Source: Gillisella vitis (GTDB lineage: Bacteria; Pseudomonadota; Alphaproteobacteria; Rhizobiales; Rhizobiaceae). Taken from it: a stretch of 64,000 bases of DNA. The first letter of the stretch is position 1. Each line of letters starts with the position of its first letter. The position numbers and the translations under genes are program-made. Location of the stretch: positions 124,001-188,000 of the forward strand of contig NZ_LMVL02000002.1 of assembly GCF_001541345.2 (NCBI RefSeq), given 5' to 3'. The notes beneath the pieces are model-generated. The model did not search any database, was not told the DNA's origin, and saw nothing but the letters and a program-made list of their open reading frames with translations. Shown in pieces: positions 62,455 through 64,000 of the stretch.

Positions 62455-63843
62455 ATGGCACCTTATCAATATATTGAAAGACCCACCCCGTTTCTGACCA
62501 AGGGCGGTAAGTCCCTGCCGATTTTCGCGGTGACGCCTGCCCATATCGAAACCGGGGCGATTGATCCTCTTGCACTCGATTGGGCGAAGAAGGCAGGCTA
62601 CAAGGCGGATGTGGGTTCGCTGCTGCTGATCCCCACCAGCGATGGACAATTGGGCGGAGCGCTCTTTGGTCTGGGCAGGGCGCCAGGAGAAAATCCATTT
62701 CTGGCGGGCAAGTTGGCGCGGGCATTGCCGGCTGGCGACTGGCATATCGAGACCGCGCCATTGACGGCCAACCGGTTGGTTCTGGGCTATGGTCTGGGCA
62801 GCTATCGTTTCGAGCGCTATAAGGCCGACCGCTCGGATCATCCCAAACTGCTGATGCCTCAGGATGCGGATGCCAGCGACATTGCCCGCCAACTGGCGGG
62901 CGTTTTCCTGGCCCGCGACCTGATCAACACGCCCACCAATGACATGGGACCGGCAGATCTGGAAAAAGCCTTCCGGGCACTGGCCGACCATTATAAGGCA
63001 GAGGTCAGCGTGGTGATCGGCGATGAACTGCTGCACCGGAATTTTCCTCTGGTTCACACCGTGGGCCGGGCCAGCGCCCAGGCGCCGAGGCTTCTCGAAA
63101 TGCGCTGGGGCAAGAAGGGCCACAAGAAGGTTACCCTGGTCGGCAAGGGCGTCTGTTTCGATACCGGCGGGCTGGATATCAAGCCGTCTTCATCCATGCT
63201 GTTGATGAAGAAGGACATGGGCGGTGCGGCCAATGTGCTGGGCCTTGCCCTGATGATCATGGATGCCAAGCTGAAGGTGGATCTGCGCGTCCTCGTGCCT
63301 GCCGTGGAAAACTCCATAGCCGGCAATGCATTCCGGCCCAGTGACATCTATACAAGCCGTCAGGGCCTGACGGTTCAGATCGACAATACCGATGCCGAGG
63401 GACGGTTGATCCTGGCTGATGCGCTGACCTATGCCGACGAAGAAGAGCCGGACCTGCTGATCGATATGGCGACGCTGACGGGGGCTGCCCGGGTGGCGCT
63501 CGGGCCGGATGTGCCGGCATTTTTCTCCAATGACGATGCACTCGCCTATGACCTGGCCGATTCAAGCCTGGAAACGGACGACCCGATGTGGCGCCTGCCG
63601 CTTTTCCCCGGTTACGAAAAAATGGTCCGCTCGCAGATTGCCGACCTCACTAATGCACCTGCGGGCGGCATGGCGGGGGCAATCACCGCTGCCCTGTTCC
63701 TGAAGCGCTTCGTGACCCGAACGGCAAGCTGGGCGCATTTCGACATTTTCGGCTGGGCGTCTCAAGAGCGGCCCCATAGCCCGGTTGGTGGGGAGGCGCA
63801 GGCAATTCGCGCCCTTTATCGTTACATATCGGCGCTGAAATAA
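62455..63843 (+). CDS. Leucyl aminopeptidase (M17 family)
   Basis: 462 residues, AAAGGGC upstream. Dinuclear-metal peptidase: VGKGVCFDTGGLDIKPSSSM near 223-242, KKDMGGAAN near 246-254, and the family signature NTDAEGRL near 308-315, followed by ADALTYADEEEPDLLIDMATLTGAARVALG. The N-terminal domain is shorter and different from PepA, like PepB-type and other rhizobial homologues. Cytosolic. Promoter region 62184-62454 on its left. Confidence 0.94.
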   Translation: MAPYQYIERPTPFLTKGGKSLPIFAVTPAHIETGAIDPLALDWAKKAGYKADVGSLLLIPTSDGQLGGALFGLGRAPGENPFLAGKLARALPAGDWHIETAPLTANRLVLGYGLGSYRFERYKADRSDHPKLLMPQDADASDIARQLAGVFLARDLINTPTNDMGPADLEKAFRALADHYKAEVSVVIGDELLHRNFPLVHTVGRASAQAPRLLEMRWGKKGHKKVTLVGKGVCFDTGGLDIKPSSSMLLMKKDMGGAANVLGLALMIMDAKLKVDLRVLVPAVENSIAGNAFRPSDIYTSRQGLTVQIDNTDAEGRLILADALTYADEEEPDLLIDMATLTGAARVALGPDVPAFFSNDDALAYDLADSSLETDDPMWRLPLFPGYEKMVRSQIADLTNAPAGGMAGAITAALFLKRFVTRTASWAHFDIFGWASQERPHSPVGGEAQAIRALYRYISALK

Positions 63844-63866
63844 GCGAAGCCGTTGACGATGCTGTC

Positions 63867-63904
63867 TTTATCCTCGAGAGGTTTGAAAATCTCTCGAGGA
63901 TAAA
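63867..63904 (+). terminator. Strong hairpin after the aminopeptidase gene
   Basis: TTTATCCTCGAGAG (63867-63880) and CTCTCGAGGATAAA (63891-63904) form a perfect 14-bp stem with a 10-nt loop, 23 bp after the stop. No clean T-run follows, so it may act as an mRNA 3' end stabiliser as much as a terminator. Confidence 0.6.
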
Positions 63905-64000
63905 GGTGTGCCGAGATCTGAAATCCGGCAGTCTCTCTTCAATGGTCGTTCCTTAAAGCCGCTGTCCTCATCATTTCTCATTTGCAGGGACTCATGCCGA

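Noticed and set aside
1-64000. CRISPR arrays, insertion sequences, rRNA genes
   Set aside because: No regularly spaced repeats, no transposase-like frames and no rRNA sequence were found anywhere in the window.

Overview
The window is a 64 kb piece of a Rhizobiaceae chromosome (Agrobacterium, Allorhizobium or Rhizobium type). The assignment is by gene content and style: a Ctp/Cpa-type Flp pilus locus, a complete phn C-P lyase cluster in rhizobial order, YejABEF, a BMP-type nucleoside transporter with salvage genes, GC-rich codon use, dense ATGA/TGATG start-stop overlaps, and palindromic intergenic repeats of a kind common in this family. No species is claimed.

Layout. 1-6.3 kb: Flp/Tad pilus genes. 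cpaD (cut by the window edge), cpaC, cpaB, cpaA and the pilin are on the minus strand; a secretin-N-domain protein and two TadE/G-type pseudopilins are on the plus strand. 6.4-9.4 kb: deoB, add and upp for nucleoside salvage. 9.5-16.1 kb: a clan AA aspartic protease, then a minus-strand run gpmA, dapB, ABC exporter, glk, mgsA, mepA. 16.4-23.3 kb: YejABEF-type peptide ABC transporter plus a GhrA-like dehydrogenase. 23.3-27.4 kb: a small membrane protein, pncB, an unknown gene, and a divergent oxidoreductase/MarR pair with paired operators.

27,465-37,785: a 10.3 kb integrated element in tRNA-Ser(GGA), bounded by a 17-bp direct repeat. It has an integrase, HNH nuclease, large terminase, major capsid protein, head-tail connector, prohead protease, portal, a RelE/NadS toxin-antitoxin pair and an XRE repressor with a palindromic operator. 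It has no tail, lysis or recognisable replication genes. This is the gene set of a capsid-forming phage satellite (cf-PICI-like) that would need a helper's tails. Its attP lies inside a gene: a 98-codon reading frame begins just after the integrase stop (37742), runs through the 17-bp core and continues in frame at the other end of the element (27480-27734), where it overlaps the next gene. The gene is broken in the integrated state and whole only in the circular form. Circularisation would also place the regulator-HNH-terminase genes directly downstream of the capsid-portal-integrase operon. This is the main discovery candidate.

37.8-47.0 kb: tRNA-Ser, a mosaic of palindromic repeats, then a nucleoside uptake and breakdown operon (BMP binding protein, ATPase, two permeases, cdd, purine nucleoside phosphorylase, deoC, deoA), which together with deoB, add and upp forms a full salvage route. 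47.0-60.5 kb: phosphonate locus phnF / phnGHIJKL, a hexapeptide transferase, phnCDE1E2, a 2H-phosphoesterase-like protein, phnM and phnN, with a PhnF-type palindrome and a Pho box. There is no phnP; the 2H protein may fill that step. A 31-codon antisense membrane ORF sits between phnI and phnJ. 60.5-64 kb: a LysE-family exporter, a TadD-like TPR lipoprotein and an M17 leucyl aminopeptidase. All calls rest on reading the sequence; no database search was possible.
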